A stretch of DNA of 64,000 bases from Macropodus opercularis (GCA_030770545.1 CM061106.1:4490001-4554000); one strand, 5' to 3'; positions 43,415 through 57,015 are shown, counted from the stretch's first letter. The notes: generated from the letters alone by a model not told the origin. Numbers and translations: made by a program.

Positions 43415-43863
43415 GGCGTAACAAAAACACTTCACCCACATTTTTGGAGCTACTAGGGCTTTTTTTTTCAGGATCAAACTGTCATAACACTAATAAATAT
43501 TCACTCCATGTATTTTTGTGGTGTTCTCTGTAAACTGAGAGTTAGAGGGTGGAGGGAGCGTGATCTCTGCTGCTTATTCAAATCATTTGTTCTGCCTTGT
43601 TGTATATGTTACGGGTCCCAAGTCGGGTACCCGCGTAGCAAAGATGAAGCTGGGAAACAGGTAACAAAAAGCAGGAGCAATTAGAAATTGAAGCACTCAG
43701 TTCACCTTCCCGAATAGCCTTGAGGTGGGGGCGGAGCTCCACCGCAAAAGCCCCCCTGGTGAAACTGCTTCAGTCCCAAGGGTTCTGAATCTACCTGAAA
43801 TTTATGTTCCTATGTCTTCACTAAATAAATATAGAAATTGTATAGTCCAATTCTCCTATATTG

Positions 43864-43868
<5 letters not shown>

Positions 43869-43898
<30 letters not shown>
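43869..43898. repeat. (TA)n microsatellite
   Basis: About 15 TA units. Confidence 0.9.
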
Positions 43899-43905
<7 letters not shown>

Positions 43906-46338
43906 TACACACAAATAAATCCACGTTTCATTTGTGGTGTATCACGTCTTCAGTGTCGTAAAGTCACAAACCTCCTCACAACCAGCTGCTGGTGACTCTG
44001 TGTTATTACTGCAGCTAATGATAAATATTCACAACTTTTTCACAAATGAGGGGAAGCTCCCCCTCCTCATGAAGATGCAGTGACAAAGTTGTGAAAAGAT
44101 GTTTTTTTCAACCAGGAACCACATTCCTCAGGTGGAGCCACACAGACTCAGACAGGTCCAGACACTTCATCAGCTCTTTATGGAACCAGACTTTAGACTC
44201 TTCACCACAGAGTCCAAACTGTGTTCTGATCACATTATTTTTTTAGACTCTTTCTACTAAAACCCACACAAAACAATTACAAAGAGTTATGAGCTATTTC
44301 TCTGAACCACAACCTCGATTGTGAATTTATAAATGATCACTATCTCCGCTTGACCGTTAAGCTTTAAAGCTTCAAATGCATTGAATTAAAAGTTTGAACA
44401 CACACTGATCTGGTTAGAAGCAGAAGCGTGTTGCATGATGTTATAATAGAAATGTGATCTGCTTTCACGCTGGATACAAAACATCCTGTTTTCCCCACAG
44501 CACCTGAACGTAGCATTGCTCTGGACACGCCTGTACTTGCTACCTGCCCACACATGTCACACCTTAAACCGTCTCAGAGTTATTTCCTGGTTGAGTTGTT
44601 AGATTCTTCTGTGACTTGGTCTTTTTCTCTACGTGTGAACGTTTGGTAAGTAACAGTTTTCTCTGATCTCAGCCTTAGTTTGATGGAGCTGCTAAAACAA
44701 CTAGTGGCAGCTGTTCTTTCTTCACCATGTTCACCATCATCACAGCCTGTAGCTTGTTGCCTCCGTTGCTTCTTGGTCAAACCTTTGACAAAATGTCAGT
44801 AAGTGTTGTTATGAGTTTATCAGTTGCAGAGCTTAGTTTGGATCCTCTGTCTATCGAGCTTGAGGCAAGAGAATTAAGGACTTTGTGTTTCGTGAATGTT
44901 TGTTGATGCTGTTCTGGTTCAATAGCTAAACAGCCATGTACATCTGATTAATGTTATTGCGTCTACTGTGAGTAGCCCCCTGTTGTGAATCTTGTGCTGC
45001 TGAAGCAGGACTGTAGTTACGCTCCGTGACTCAGAGTATTTCTGGTCCTTGGTGTTTTATTTCATTAGTTTCTTTGTCCTATGAAACCTTTGTTCTTTGG
45101 ATAAACAACACACTCCTTATGCTCCTTAAACATCTGGTTCACTAATGTTGATTTCAGACAGCTCCAACCATTCAGTTGTTAATATTCCAAACTCGTACCA
45201 TGTTTTGTCTTGATCCATGACATGGCCCTATTTTTTTTACAGCCTGTATTTATAGTTCAACTCTTTCACTCCTCTGGTGGCCAGTTCGTCAGTTTACACA
45301 CCTGCCAGTTTGTCACCAGTTGTCACCACTACCTGCTAGTCACTTTACCTTCTTGCTCTACACCCTGCACCAGATTTCAAACTGCACTTCCTGCCCTTCA
45401 CAGAACCCATGCACATTAAAATCTGGCTTAATGTGCATAGGTCTCATAGTTCTGCCTGTTCATAGTTGTCGTAGTCTTCTTTTTCATCTTCTGTTAGTCC
45501 TGCTCTCTGCAAATAAAATATTCATACATAATAATAATTATATAATAACTACAAACATAGACATACATAATCATACATACAATACTGCACACAATATATA
45601 CTGACTGCAGGGAGATATAACCCTCTAAACTTATTGTAGTGTGTTATTTTTCCTAAGATAAAACATTCACCTCCCAATTTAAGCACTCAAATTTGGATGC
45701 GTTTTAGATCTGTCAGTAAGCCAAACACTGCAAAGACATTCATTTATTAATTATTTAGAAACTGTCTGTCTGTTTTTAAACTGTATTTGTTGTTTGTCTT
45801 CTGAATGTGTGTATTATGACCCAAACTGTGCTGTTACTAATACTGGTTTAGCTCCAGGGCTATAATAAAGTTTGTCCCTCTGTGAAATCATGTTTCTCAT
45901 GAGTGTCTAGGTTTCCTACACATGTAGAGTCCAGTTTCAAAGCAGTGACAAATTTGCTGGCAAGCTCTGTCAATGTCTCTGTGTTTGGCTGTTTGGATCT
46001 AGTGATGGGTTCAACAACTCTGTAGCTTCAAGAGCTTTCTCTCTCTCCCTGTATAAGATCCACAAATTATTCAACATGGACATGCAACCCACTGATGTCA
46101 CCAAATTATCGAGAAAACTTTTAAAATATCTGTGAAACAGCAAAAGTAATCTTATTTTGGAATAGAGCAGCTTCCTCTGTCTCCCACTGTCTGAATACAG
46201 AGGAGAAAAAGAGATCAGTGGATGAGCATCTGATATTTAACAGGACTAATGATGATGAGGATTTCAGTTGATGTGCAGGTGAATGATTTGTGTTTGTCTC
46301 CACATGAAGGTAGAAAGTGTGTGTGAGCTGATGTGGAC
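43899..46338. other. No gene; upstream region of the NLR
   Basis: No exon recognised. A low-complexity A/T/C stretch occupies about 45525-45600. Confidence 0.4.
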
Positions 46339-49300
46339 ATGAATCAGTGTGAGGACAGAGAGGAGGGAGCCCCTCCCTCTAAAACCACTCTGTGTGGGGA
46401 CCATGAGAGCCAGACCAAAGCTCAGAGGTGAGATGACTGAGACCATCTGATGATTCTGTCTCCAAGTCACACACACTGTTTAAGATTCACTATTATTGGT
46501 CATTGATGAAGGAAACGTCCACTGAATATGTGAGAGTCACTAAGTTGTTTTTCTATCAGGTCCCATCAGAGACAAGAACCTGCTGAAGCTGGACCTGAAC
46601 CCAGTTGTGTGTCCTTCAAGAGCAACGACTCAATGGGTGCTATTGTTAACTTTAAAGACCAACCTGCATCAGAGTCAAAGTGAGTTGTTGTCAGTTTGAA
46701 TCAGGTTGAACAATCTGATGTAAACTTTCTATGATGATCAATAGTTGTGTTGTTTGTTTCTGATGTGAGTCAGTTGGTTTTTGTTTGTTTATGTGAAGGA
46801 GAAGCTTGTGAACATTTGTCAGACAGAACGTAAGTTAATAACATTAGTATTTATTAGCACAATGAAAATAAATTGTGTGTATATTTATTGGTTTTGATAC
46901 AACTTGGATAAAGTTGGTGTGAGTGCAGATGGGTGATCTAGGTTTTAGTTTTTGTACCTGTTTACTCATATACTCATAAAACAATGCTAACTGATATATG
47001 TCATAACGGGCCTTAACGTATTTCCAAGTTGCTTATTCTATTGTTGTTTGTGATTATGTATTATGAGCATTTCTTCCAGGATTCATCGAAAACTAAAATC
47101 TCTATATGGATACAACTCTGCGTCTTGGAAAAGCAATCGACCCAAGAAAAGGTTTGAACATTTATTTCATAAAAAGTTGCATTGTTTTCACTATTTATTA
47201 ATATTTATAAAGACATAAGTAAATTCATTAGCACTATGAACAGATTTGTTTTTGTAATTGCTTCAGAAAGAAATATGTGAGAGTCACTAAGTTGTTTTTC
47301 TATCAGGTCCCATCAGAGACAAGAACCTGCTGAAGCTGGACCTGAACCCAGTTGTGTGTCCTTCAAGAGCAACCGGTCAAAGGATGTTTTTATTGAATTT
47401 AAAGACCAACCTGCATCAGAGTCAAAGTGAGTTGTTGTTAGTGTGAATCAGGTTGAACAATCTGATGTAAACTTTCTATGATGATCAATAGTTTGTTTGT
47501 TTGTTTCTGGTGTGAGTCAGTTGGTTTGTGTTTGAAGTGTTAATGTGAAGGAGAAGCTTTCTTCACTGTTCTTCCAGCAAACACTCTGATCATGGATCAA
47601 ATCTCCATCCAGCCAGTAGCTAAAGCTCTGATCCTGTAGAGGGTCACAGGGGCTGCTCCTCTTCTAATGAAGTGCTGACTTGCAGGCAGATGTCAAAGGA
47701 AGCAGCTGAACCACAAATGTTCAACTCTGATCAAATCTGGTTATTGACGTTCTCTACGTGCAGATTTGGCTCAAATGTCTTCCAGCAGTAGGTTGAAGTT
47801 CCTGCTGTTAGACTTTAGTTGATGTTGTTGCAGTAAGTGGAGACGACTGTTTGTCCCCAGTGTCAGCACCAGAGCTGACGTCTGAACTTTGATGTAGGAT
47901 CCAACAATGAATGAATGGAGGAAGTGGTTCAATGTTACTAGTGTGAGCAGCAGCTCTGCCTCAGACTCACACAGTTCAACACATTCCCACTGGGAGCTGC
48001 CCAGTACAACCAGTCTGATCCCAGCAGACTCTGTCTCTAGACGCCTTGTTCCAACACGTCAGCATTGTTCAGTGAGGGAGGCAGAGATAGATGTTGTTCA
48101 GAGCTGCTGAGACAGAACCAAACTGACTGTGACAGTAAAGCTTCACCGCTACAGGGAGTCTCTGACTCACTGCTCACATCAAGCATCACTTCATGGACCT
48201 TTACCTTGTGTGTGTCTCTGTGTGGACTCACATCATGTGAGCTCATTCTTCATGGTTCCTCCACAGAGTGGACCAGCAGAGCTCAGAGGTTCCCAGTGGT
48301 CAGTCTGCCCAGCAGCACCAAACACACCTGGACTCCATGTTTATGGTCTGAACATGGACAACCACTACTTTCATCTGTTGTGTTCAATCGTCTCCATGCT
48401 GCACTTTTACACCAGTGGATTGTCAGTGTGTCCAACATGGATCTGATGTTTGGCTCCATGCTTTTAGTTGGATGGTGTCATTCATAGAGTTTCTGTTCCA
48501 GCTGCTGGAGGACAACATTGTCACGTTTGTGAAGAAGGAGCTGAAGAAGATGCAGAAGGTTCTGAGTCCAGATTACCCAGAATGCTTAGAGAGTCAGAGG
48601 GAGGATGGGGAGGCATTGGATGGTGAGGATGAAGAGCAGATGTGGAGCAGAGACGCATTTCTGAAGATCACACTGAACTTCCTGAGGAGGATGAAGCAGG
48701 AGGAGCTGGCTGACTGTCTGCAGAGCAGTAAGAGGATTTATCTCAACGTTTAGCATCACACACACAGTCACTCATTTACTGATGTTTTGTCCTTCTATCA
48801 TTTAATGACATTAATCATTTTTTATGATTCATTTAGCAGCATCTGCTAGAATTTGTCAGCGTCAACTTAAATCTCAGCTGCAGCAGAAGTTCCAGTGTGT
48901 GTTTGAAGGCATCGCTAAAGCAGGAAACCCAACCCTTCTGAACCAGATCTACACAGAGCTCTACATCACAGAGGGAGGGACTGGAGAGGTCAACCATGAA
49001 CATGAGGTCAGACAGATTGAAGCAGCCTCCAGGAAACCACACAGAGCAGAAACAACCATCAGACTAGAAGACGTCTTTAAAGGCTCAGCTGGAAGAGATG
49101 GACCCATCAGAACCGTGGTGACCAAGGGAGTGGCTGGCATTGGGAAAACAGTCCTGACACAGAAGTTCACTCTGGACTGGGCTGAAGGCAAAGCCAACCA
49201 GGACGTACACTTCACGTTTCCATTCACCTTCAGAGAGCTGAACGTGCTGAAAGAGCAAAAGTTCAGCTTGGTGGAACTTGTTCATCACTTCTTCACTGGA

Positions 49301-52300
49301 ACCAAAGCAGCAGGAATCTGCAGCTTTGAACAGTTCCAGGTCGTGTTCATCTTGGACGGTCTGGATGAGAGTCGACTTCCTCTGGACTTCCACCAGACTG
49401 AAACCCTGACTGATGTCACAGAGTCCACCTCAGTGGATGTGCTGCTGACAAACCTCATCAGGGGGAACCTGCTTCCCTCTGCTCGCCTCTGGATCACCAC
49501 ACGACCTGCAGCAGCCAATCAGATCCCTCCTGGGTGTGTTGACATGGTGACAGAGGTCAGAGGGTTCACTGACCCACAGAAGGAGCAGTACTTCAGGAAG
49601 AGGTTCAGAGATGAGCAGCAGGCCACAACCATCATCTCCCACATCAAGACATCACGAAGCCTCCACATCATGTGTCACATCCCAGTCTTCTGCTGGATCA
49701 CTGCTACGGTTCTGGAGGATCTGCTGAGAACCAGAGAGGGAGGAGAGCTGCCCAAGACCCTGACTGAGATGTACATCCACTTCCTGGTGGTTCAGACCAA
49801 AGTGAAGAACATCAAGTATGATGGAGGAGCTGAGACAGATCCACACTGGAATGAAAAGAGCAGGGAGATGATTAGGTCTCTGGGAAAAGTGGCTTTAGAG
49901 CAGCTGCAGAAAGGAAACCTGATCTTCTACGAGTCAGACCTGACAGAGTGTGGCATCGATGTCAGAGCAGCCTCAGTTTACTCAGGAGTGTTCACACAGG
50001 TCTTTAGAGAGGAGAGAGGACTGTACCAGGACAAGGTGTTCTGCTTCGTCCATCTGAGTGTTCAGGAGTTTCTGGCTGCTCTTCACGTCCATCTGACCTT
50101 CATCAACTCAGGAGTCAATCTGCTGCCACAACAACAATCAGCATCCTGGTCTGATCTATTTAGAATGAAGAAACATGACCTAAAACAGTTCTACCAGAAC
50201 GCTGTGGACCAGGCCTTACAGAGTCCAAATGGACACCTGGACCTGCTCCTCCGCTTCCTCCTCGGTCTACAGACCAATCAGACTCTACTACAAGGTCTGA
50301 TGACCCAGACAGGAAGTAGATCACAGACCAATCAGAAAACAGTCCAGTACATCAAGGAGAAGCTCAGTGAGGATCTGTCTGCAGAGAGAAGCATCAACCT
50401 GTTCCACTGTCTGAATGAACTGAATGATGGTTCTCTAGTGGAGCAGATCCAACAGATCCTGAGATCAGGACGTCTCTCCACACATGAACTGTCTCCTGCT
50501 CAGTGGTCGGCTCTGGTCTTCATCTTACTGTCATCACAAGAAGATCTGGACGTGTTTGACCTGAGGAAATACTCTGGTTCAGAGGAGGCTCTGCTGAGGC
50601 TGCTGCCAGTCGTCAAAGCCTCCAACAAAGCTGTGTAAGTCCTCACATGACTGAAATGTGTAAAGACATTAAATTAATATGTTTTACTTTTTCCCCCTCA
50701 CTAGACTGAGTGGTTGCAACCTGTCAGAGAGAAGCTGTGAAGCTCTGTCCTCAGTTCTCAGCTCTCAGTCCTCTAGTCTGAGAGAACTGGACCTGAGTAA
50801 CAACGACCTGCAGGATTCAGGAGTGAAGCTGTTGTCTGCTGGACTGGAGAGCCCACACTGTCAACTGGAGACTCTCAGGTCAGGATTGATTAACTTCACT
50901 ACATTCTCCTCAGCTTGTGGAGTCACACTGACACGATGTCAAAATGTTTAAACATAGGACTACATTATATCTATGTGTCAGCAGAATGTCTTTAGTATGG
51001 AACAGTTATATTTGTCTGTAATCCTTTCCACACACAAGCAAATTAGCAAAACGTGTTTGTAAATAATCTGAGATCTGTTTTTTGAAAGTATGACTCAATG
51101 AATCAATTAGCTATTTTGCTAATTATAAGTAAAGGTGTGAACCAAACCTGTTTTCTCATCTCATTGATTTCACTCCAGGTTTGTCAGCATCTTACTCCTT
51201 CAGTGACATCAGAGGTTCAGTGTGTGACTTGATGATGGTTGTAATTGTGACATGTCCATCAAACTCCTCCTCCAAGTCTTCTCTGTGTTGTTGTGTCTGC
51301 AGGTTGTCAGGTTGTCTGGTCACAGAGGGAGGCTGTGCTTCTCCGGCCTCAGCTCTGAGCTCCAACCCCTCCCATCTGAGAGAGCTGGACCTGAGCTACA
51401 ATCATCCAGGAGACTCAGGAGTGAAGCTGCTGTCTGCTCTACTGGAGGATCCACACTGGAGACTGGACACTCTCAGGTATGGAGAGACTTGTTTTAGCAG
51501 AGACTTCAACAGGAGCAGGAGCTGAGTGAAGAGCTCCACTAAATCTCTGCTGCTCATGTCCAGGATCAGCTGCTCTAATGAAACATGCTTCAACCAGAAT
51601 CAACACAAAGTGATGAACTGTATCAGTGACACTTCCTGCTCTGAGTCCAGATGCATTTTACCGCTGGCAGCAACTGTTACACATTTACTGCACTGAAAGT
51701 TAGTGACACACTGTGAACCTGTTGAACATGGTTTAGTGTCACTAGAACCTTTTAACTTCATCATTACAATCTGTAAAACAGGAAAAACTAATTGTTGAAT
51801 GAAACAGCTGTTTTCAAATTCTATCTGTGCTACTCCATCAAATCTGAGCCCAGATCAGATGAAGCCACAAAGTCTGTGCGTAGTGATGAGTCTCCAGTAG
51901 CTGTAGGTGAACTAGGTGTAGGTGAACTAGACTCAGACAACGTCTGAACCTCAGGTTTTCTCCACATTCCAGCTCTGAGATCAGTCCCAAACATTAGAGA
52001 CACAGAGTCCATGTATGTAGAGTTGAGCCTCTTTGACTTTGCTCCAGTTTCCTGCTTCCTGTGGCGTCACATTAGTTTGGTGGTGACAGAGTGAGACTGA
52101 AAGCAGGAGTCTGACACTAAAACTGATCTTCAGTAGAGAAGTGAAGCCTTTTCTCCACGTCACCTCCTGCTCCGTAGATTCCAAGATAAGGCTCCAATTC
52201 CTTAGTATCTGCTGAATGTCCATCCCTACATACAAGCCTCCATCTGAACACAATCCTAGAACAACATGAGAGCCATGTAATGTCCATGTCTGCATGTGCT

Positions 52301-53049
52301 GGTCTGACCCCGTCCTCCTTTCAGGGTGGAGCCTGGTGGAGTCCGATGGTTGAGACCAGGTCTGAGGAAGTGTAAGTGTGTTTTAATGAGACTGATGAAA
52401 CAAAGCAGCAACATTCAACCATCTTCAAACTGTCACATCACTGATGTCATGAGTCACCATCAAACTGATGAGAGATGAATAACTGCAGCTGGATTGTGTC
52501 TTGTTCTCTCCATCAGATTTCTGTCAACTCACCATCGACACAAACACAGTGAACACAAAACTACGACTGTCTGACAACAACAGGAAGGTGACACACGTGA
52601 TGCAGAATCAGTCACATCTTGATCATCCAGACAGATTTGACTACTGGCCTCAGCTGCTGTGTAGTAATGAACTGACTGGTCGCTGTTACTGGGAGGTTGA
52701 GTGTAGAGGAACAGTTTATATATCAGTAAGTTACAGAAGAATCAGGAGGAAAGGAAACAGTGAAGACTGTTGGTTTGGATGGAACAATCAGTCCTGGAGT
52801 TTGAACTGCTCTCATGTTAATGGATACTATGTTTGGCACAATAACATAGAAACATCAATCTCCTCTTCTTCTGAGTCTAACAGAGTATCAGTGTTTGTGG
52901 ACTGTCCTGCTGGTTCTCTGTCCTTCTACAGAGTCTCCTCTGACAAACTGATCCACCTCCACACCTTCAACACCACATTCACTCAACCTCTGTATCCTGG
53001 GTTTACAGTCTGGTCTCCTGGTTCCTCAGTGTCTCTGTGTGATGTGTAG
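46339..53049 (+). CDS. NLRC3-like NOD-like receptor with C-terminal B30.2
   Basis: Ten exons join in phase: 46339-46427, 46560-46679, 47307-47426, 48267-48345, 48502-48727, 48837-50634, 50705-50878, 51303-51476, 52325-52371 and 52517-53049, giving 1119 residues without a stop. The start, MNQCEDREEGAPPSKTTLCG, is the common opening of fish NLR-C proteins. Residues 1-211 form the linker and helical region with no clear PYD or CARD; 212-811 hold FISNA and NACHT; 812-927 hold two LRR exons of 174 bases each; 943-1119 form a PRY-SPRY (B30.2) domain. Such proteins are cytosolic pattern sensors that oligomerise through NACHT; ligands are unknown for most. Exons 2 and 3 are a recent tandem duplication and both keep the frame, so splice variants are likely. 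The LRR part is short for the family. I see no inactivating change. Confidence 0.85.
46500..47580 (+). repeat. Tandem duplication containing NLR exons 2 and 3
   Basis: About 300 bp around exon 2 (46526-46790) recurs about 747 bp later around exon 3 (47273-47530), introns included. The exons differ at the end (SNDSMGAIVNFKDQ against SNRSKDVFIEFKDQ). Both are 120 bases, phase 2 at each edge. Confidence 0.9.
47580..48266. other. NLR intron 3
   Basis: Open frames here (for example 47907-48110) lack splice context in phase with the gene. I leave them as intron. Confidence 0.5.
48837..50634 (+). CDS. NLR exon 6: FISNA and NACHT domains
   Basis: This 1798-base exon opens after CATTTAG in phase 1 and ends before GTAAGT in phase 2. 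It starts with FISNA (QRQLKSQLQQKFQCVFEG, NPTLLNQIYTELYITEGG), followed by NACHT with Walker A GVAGIGKT (residues 309-316), Walker B VVFILDGLDES (380-390), the sensor region LWITTRPAAANQIP, and the winged-helix and NAD2-like part with YQDKVFCFVHLSVQEFLAAL. ATP-binding residues are all present, so the ATPase is probably functional. Confidence 0.9.
52517..53049 (+). CDS. NLR exon 10: PRY-SPRY (B30.2) domain
   Basis: The exon follows CCATCAG, joins the preceding small exon in phase 1, and ends in TAG. It shows the PRY part (FCQLTIDTNTVNTKLRLSDN) and the SPRY core: GRCYWEVEC, CWFGWNNQSWSL, RVSVFVDCPAGSLSFYRV and QPLYPGFTVW. B30.2 domains in fish NLRs are thought to bind ligands directly. About 178 residues is a normal length. 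Confidence 0.9.
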
Positions 53050-54984
53050 TAGTGAGAGTGTGGTTCTGTCAGAGAAACGTCTCTGTTCATCACGTAGTTC
53101 AGTCTGTTCATTTTCAGATTCATGTATTGAATCAGTTCTAAATGATTCCTCTTCAACTTCTTCCTCTTCCTTTAAAGATGGAAGCTCAGATTATTCCAGG
53201 ATGTAAATGTTGATGACTTGCTGTGAAGTTGTTTTCCAGTGAATATCAGGATGTTTTCTCTTTGTCTGAGACTCAGTTCAACACATGTGACAAACTGTGA
53301 CATCAGATGTTCACAGATGATTGTTGAAAACTGTTGGATTGAATGTGCTTGATTAGTTGCTAATCTCCTACCAGTCAATGTTCATCCAGGTCCAGTTGAG
53401 CCCAGATTGATCCTTGTATATTGAACCATCTGGTTCAATCTCATGATCAATATCTTTTCCACTGTGTTTATATATGATGGACACAATGAAGCTCTTTGTT
53501 CTCTGAGCTCGTCACTATTAAATGTTTGTTGATATTTGAGTTTGTCTCCAGTTTTGATGGTGAAACATCCAGAGAAATATCAGTGATGTTAATCTTCCTA
53601 CAGATCCTGTGTGAATCCTTGGTGTGTGTGGTGTAGTACAAAAAGCCTGCAGCCAGCTTGTGTGTGACTTCTGGGTCATGTGTGTGTTTGGAGGCAGAGC
53701 AATGAATGTTCCCAACAGGACATTTAACTACAAAATAGTAGCTGCACAATTCAGCAGTCGACCTTTGTCCTCTAGAAAAGACCACATCTCTGTGTTTCTG
53801 TTCACAATCACATCACATGGATTAAACTGTTCAAATGTAAAGCTCTGATTGTTTGACTTCTCTCATTTTTTATATTTCACATATTCTCATATTCCTTTTT
53901 TAAGTTCATGATAATTATTGTGTATTTGTTGATGAACATGTTCAGCTGTTTTTATTTTATTTAAATTTTTATTGTTTCAGTTCAATTTTATTCAATAAAT
54001 AACCTTTAATAGTATGAGTCATGTCAAAATAGTGAGATGTTGTGAAACAGAGAAAGAAGTTGAACAACAGAAAGATTAGAAGGATGGAGATGAATATGAT
54101 GAAGTGATGCCTGTAGAGGAGAAAACCAAAGAGGAAACAATTGAGAACATCTGGTTTATCTGGAAGAAGAAAGAAAGATTAATGAGATGAAGGAATTAAA
54201 GAAGGATGAGATGAGAGAGAGGAGAGAGAAGGAGGATGAAAGAAAAGGATCAGCCAGAAAGAGCTGAGAAAAAGAAGAGGGAAAAGGAACGAGAGGAGGA
54301 TGAGAGATGTGAGGAAAACAGCAGGAAAAGGTTGAAAGAGAAGAGAAGAGATTAAAAGGAAGATGAAGAGAGAAGAAAGAGAGAAAGAAACGTTGCTTCT
54401 CCATCAGCCCTGTTTCTACAGGTTCCATTAACGTCTGGATTAAACCTCAGACATTCAGGTCAAACTGCTGATGTGCTGCCACCTGCTGGCTGCTCCTTGT
54501 CTGCTCAGCTTTCTCTTCATCAGCACCAACACTCAGGTAGAAGGTCAGTGGGATTTTCTCCTGTAGCTTGACTGACAGGTTTCAGCTGCTGTGTCAACCT
54601 CTGTCTCTGTCCCTGTGTTTAAATCCTTCTCTGTCCAACATGTTGATGTGTTCATGGCTCCTTCTCTTGGCAGTTTGTGTTTTGTTGTGGCTGCTGCGTC
54701 TGGATGGAGGATGATGAGTCAGTGCAGTGAGTTGAGGAGCTGAGCTCAGTCTGTCATTGGTTGGAGGCTTGTCAGGGTGTTTCACTATATTGTGCAGCTT
54801 GGGCTTCATTTGCAGTCAGGAGGAAGGTAAAGAGCTACTGAGTGAGAGCCAGTCAGCAGCAGCTCCCAGTATGGACCAGACAAGGAGATTACGGCTGCTG
54901 GTCCTTAGCAATAGTGAGGAGTGGAAAACCATCCACAGATGGCGAGTTCGCTAAAACATTCATTGGTGATGTGGCCAATGAGAC
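53050..54984. other. NLR 3' flank; purine-rich tract, no further gene
   Basis: Bases about 54160-54390 are strongly purine-rich (AGGA/GAGA words), partly echoing the 22-kb tract. No gene recognised. A clear polyadenylation hexamer is not placed with confidence. Confidence 0.45.
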
Positions 54985-55760
54985 AATGAAATGAATAATA
55001 GACTCTGCCTCTGTCAGCAAAACGGGTCACGATCGAACCATAATGATGGTAAATCAGGTGGAGGAAACACGTAAAGGACATAAATGCAGCCTCATACGTT
55101 TCCCTCGCTGTGGACGAGTCAACACACGTAAACCATTTATCCCAGTTCAGTGTGATTGTGAGGTGAGCTGCCGGTGACGCACTGGAGGAAAGTCTGGCTG
55201 TTTAGCCAATGAAAGGGTCAACAAGAGGTGAGGATTCATTCAAGTGCTTCACTGAGTTCACTAAAGGAAAAAATCCACCGTTGGATAAACTTATATCGTT
55301 GGAAATTCAGGCTCATCCCTTCAACAAGCAGTGGTTGCGTTTAGAAACAAGCTGGAACTTTTTATTGTGGACATTGAAACAGGTCGTTTACTCCACTCAG
55401 TCAAAGACGCCTGCACAGCAAGTGACCCTTCAACACTTTGATCTCAGCAACCAGCTGCTTCACATCTAATCTCCTGCTGTCATTCAAAGCACACGTTGGA
55501 GAATTTTTTAAAGTCATCACTCATCCACACAACAGACATCGTATCTGCATCAGAGGTTTTGAGCTAGAAGTTACTGACCTGAAGCCTCAGACATGTGGGT
55601 GAATAAGTTCAAGTCACTGGATGAAGATTTGGAAAGACTTGCACTGACGAGCAAACACAAGTGGAGAGAATGAAAAAACTTCAACACACAGACCAGCTGA
55701 TGATCAAAACGTGGAACACGCTTCCTGTCACACACCACACGCTGCAACGCGTGAGGACTA
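54985..55760 (+). mobile_element. hAT transposase remnant, plus strand
   Basis: Pieces of a hAT transposase of the same broad class as at 10731 are readable in shifting frames: ASYVSLAVDESTHVNHLSQF (about 55090), an alpha-helical SFKAHVGEFFKVITH region (about 55480), and FKSLDEDLERLALTSKHKW then LQHTDQLMIKTWNTLPVTHH (about 55600-55735). Many stops. Ends were not found. Confidence 0.75.
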
Positions 55761-55909
55761 CGCTGTAGATTTATTGGTTCTGGTGTCTGGTGCTTTTATT
55801 TTCCCTCTGATCAGTAAAGTGTTAATTATCCACTTTGCATTAGATGAAGTAATAACTCAGCTATGATATATTGATGTAGTTAATAGAACCTAATAATAGA
55901 AGTTTATTA

Positions 55910-57015
55910 CAGTTTTTTACGATTGCTAGACGTCAGTGGGCACAACTGGAGTCACATGTGCAAAACTCTAACTACAGTCTGCTCAGCATCAGTTCATGTG
56001 GACCAAACTCTAGTTCATTTTTCATTGCTTGAACACAGTTTTCAAAACTCTACACACTTATCCCATGACTTTAACCACAACCTGCACAACACTATGGATT
56101 TACAGCACTTTGTTCAAATGCTAACACACTGCTGTCAAAACTGTGAACCACACATTCAAAATGGAATAGATTTCAACCCTGAGCCTTTCAAACACTGCTG
56201 ATTGCAGTTTCAGCTGAAAGGCTAGACAGGTGATTTGTTTTAGACTTGTTATTGCCCCCCCAAGTTTTGTACCTGCCTGCATATTCACCCTTCCTCAACC
56301 CAATAGAGGAGGTTTTCTTTGCCTGGAGGTGGAAAGTGTTTGATCACCACCCACATGACCAGATGTCTCTTCTGGAAGCCATGCTAACAGTTACAGTGCC
56401 GGATGTGAGGACACGAGTCCAGAGGATCCAGGGATGGATGAGGTTCTTCCCCAGATTCATGGCAAGAGAGAACATTAGATGTGATGTTGATGAAAACCTG
56501 TGGCCTGATGCTAGAGAGAGGCAGGATCAGCCCCTCAATTATTTGATCAAATTACAGTATATAGAGTATGTTTCTACCTTTTTCTTCTCATTACTGTAAA
56601 TAAATGACTATCAACTATTGAAGCAAACTGCTAATTTTCATTTACCTTAGTAAAGAATTGTTATGTTCCAACCATTTAAATAAATCATGTGACAGAATGT
56701 TTCTCTTTTCTTTGAAATTCTTTAAACTGTATAGGTTTCAGTTAGTATTTTCTGTATTGGTGCTTAGTGTTAGTGTTTTTTCTCTCAGTGTTTTCTGAGT
56801 GACAGTGTGTGTTATCTCAGTGAGGCTTGTGCATGGTGTTACGCTGCACTGAGCAGTTTTGAGTCATGTGTTTAGAGTTGTGTTGCTTGGAATGAGTTTT
56901 GCAGGTGATGTGAACTGTTTAGCTCAGGTGACTTTTGGTAGTGCAGACTGTAGTTAGAGTTTTGCACATGTATCTCCAGTTGTGCTCACTGACGTTTAGC
57001 AATCGTAAAAAACTG
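55910..57015 (+). mobile_element. Tc1/mariner-superfamily element with ~70-bp inverted ends
   Basis: Both ends read CAGTTTTTTACGATTGCT inward and match for about 72 bp with a few differences; TA lies at each side (55908-55909, 57016-57017). The 1.1-kb element keeps only the C-terminal part of a DDE_3/IS630-type transposase on the plus strand (56246-56599), so it could move only with help from a full element. Confidence 0.85.
56246..56599 (+). pseudogene. C-terminal transposase fragment (DDE_3 type)
   Basis: Reads LYLPAYSPFLNPIEEVFFAW, then RWKVFDHHPHDQMSLLEAML and a basic helix to TAA. NPIEE contains the third catalytic acid. The two upstream catalytic Asp residues are missing because the element is internally deleted. 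Confidence 0.8.
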
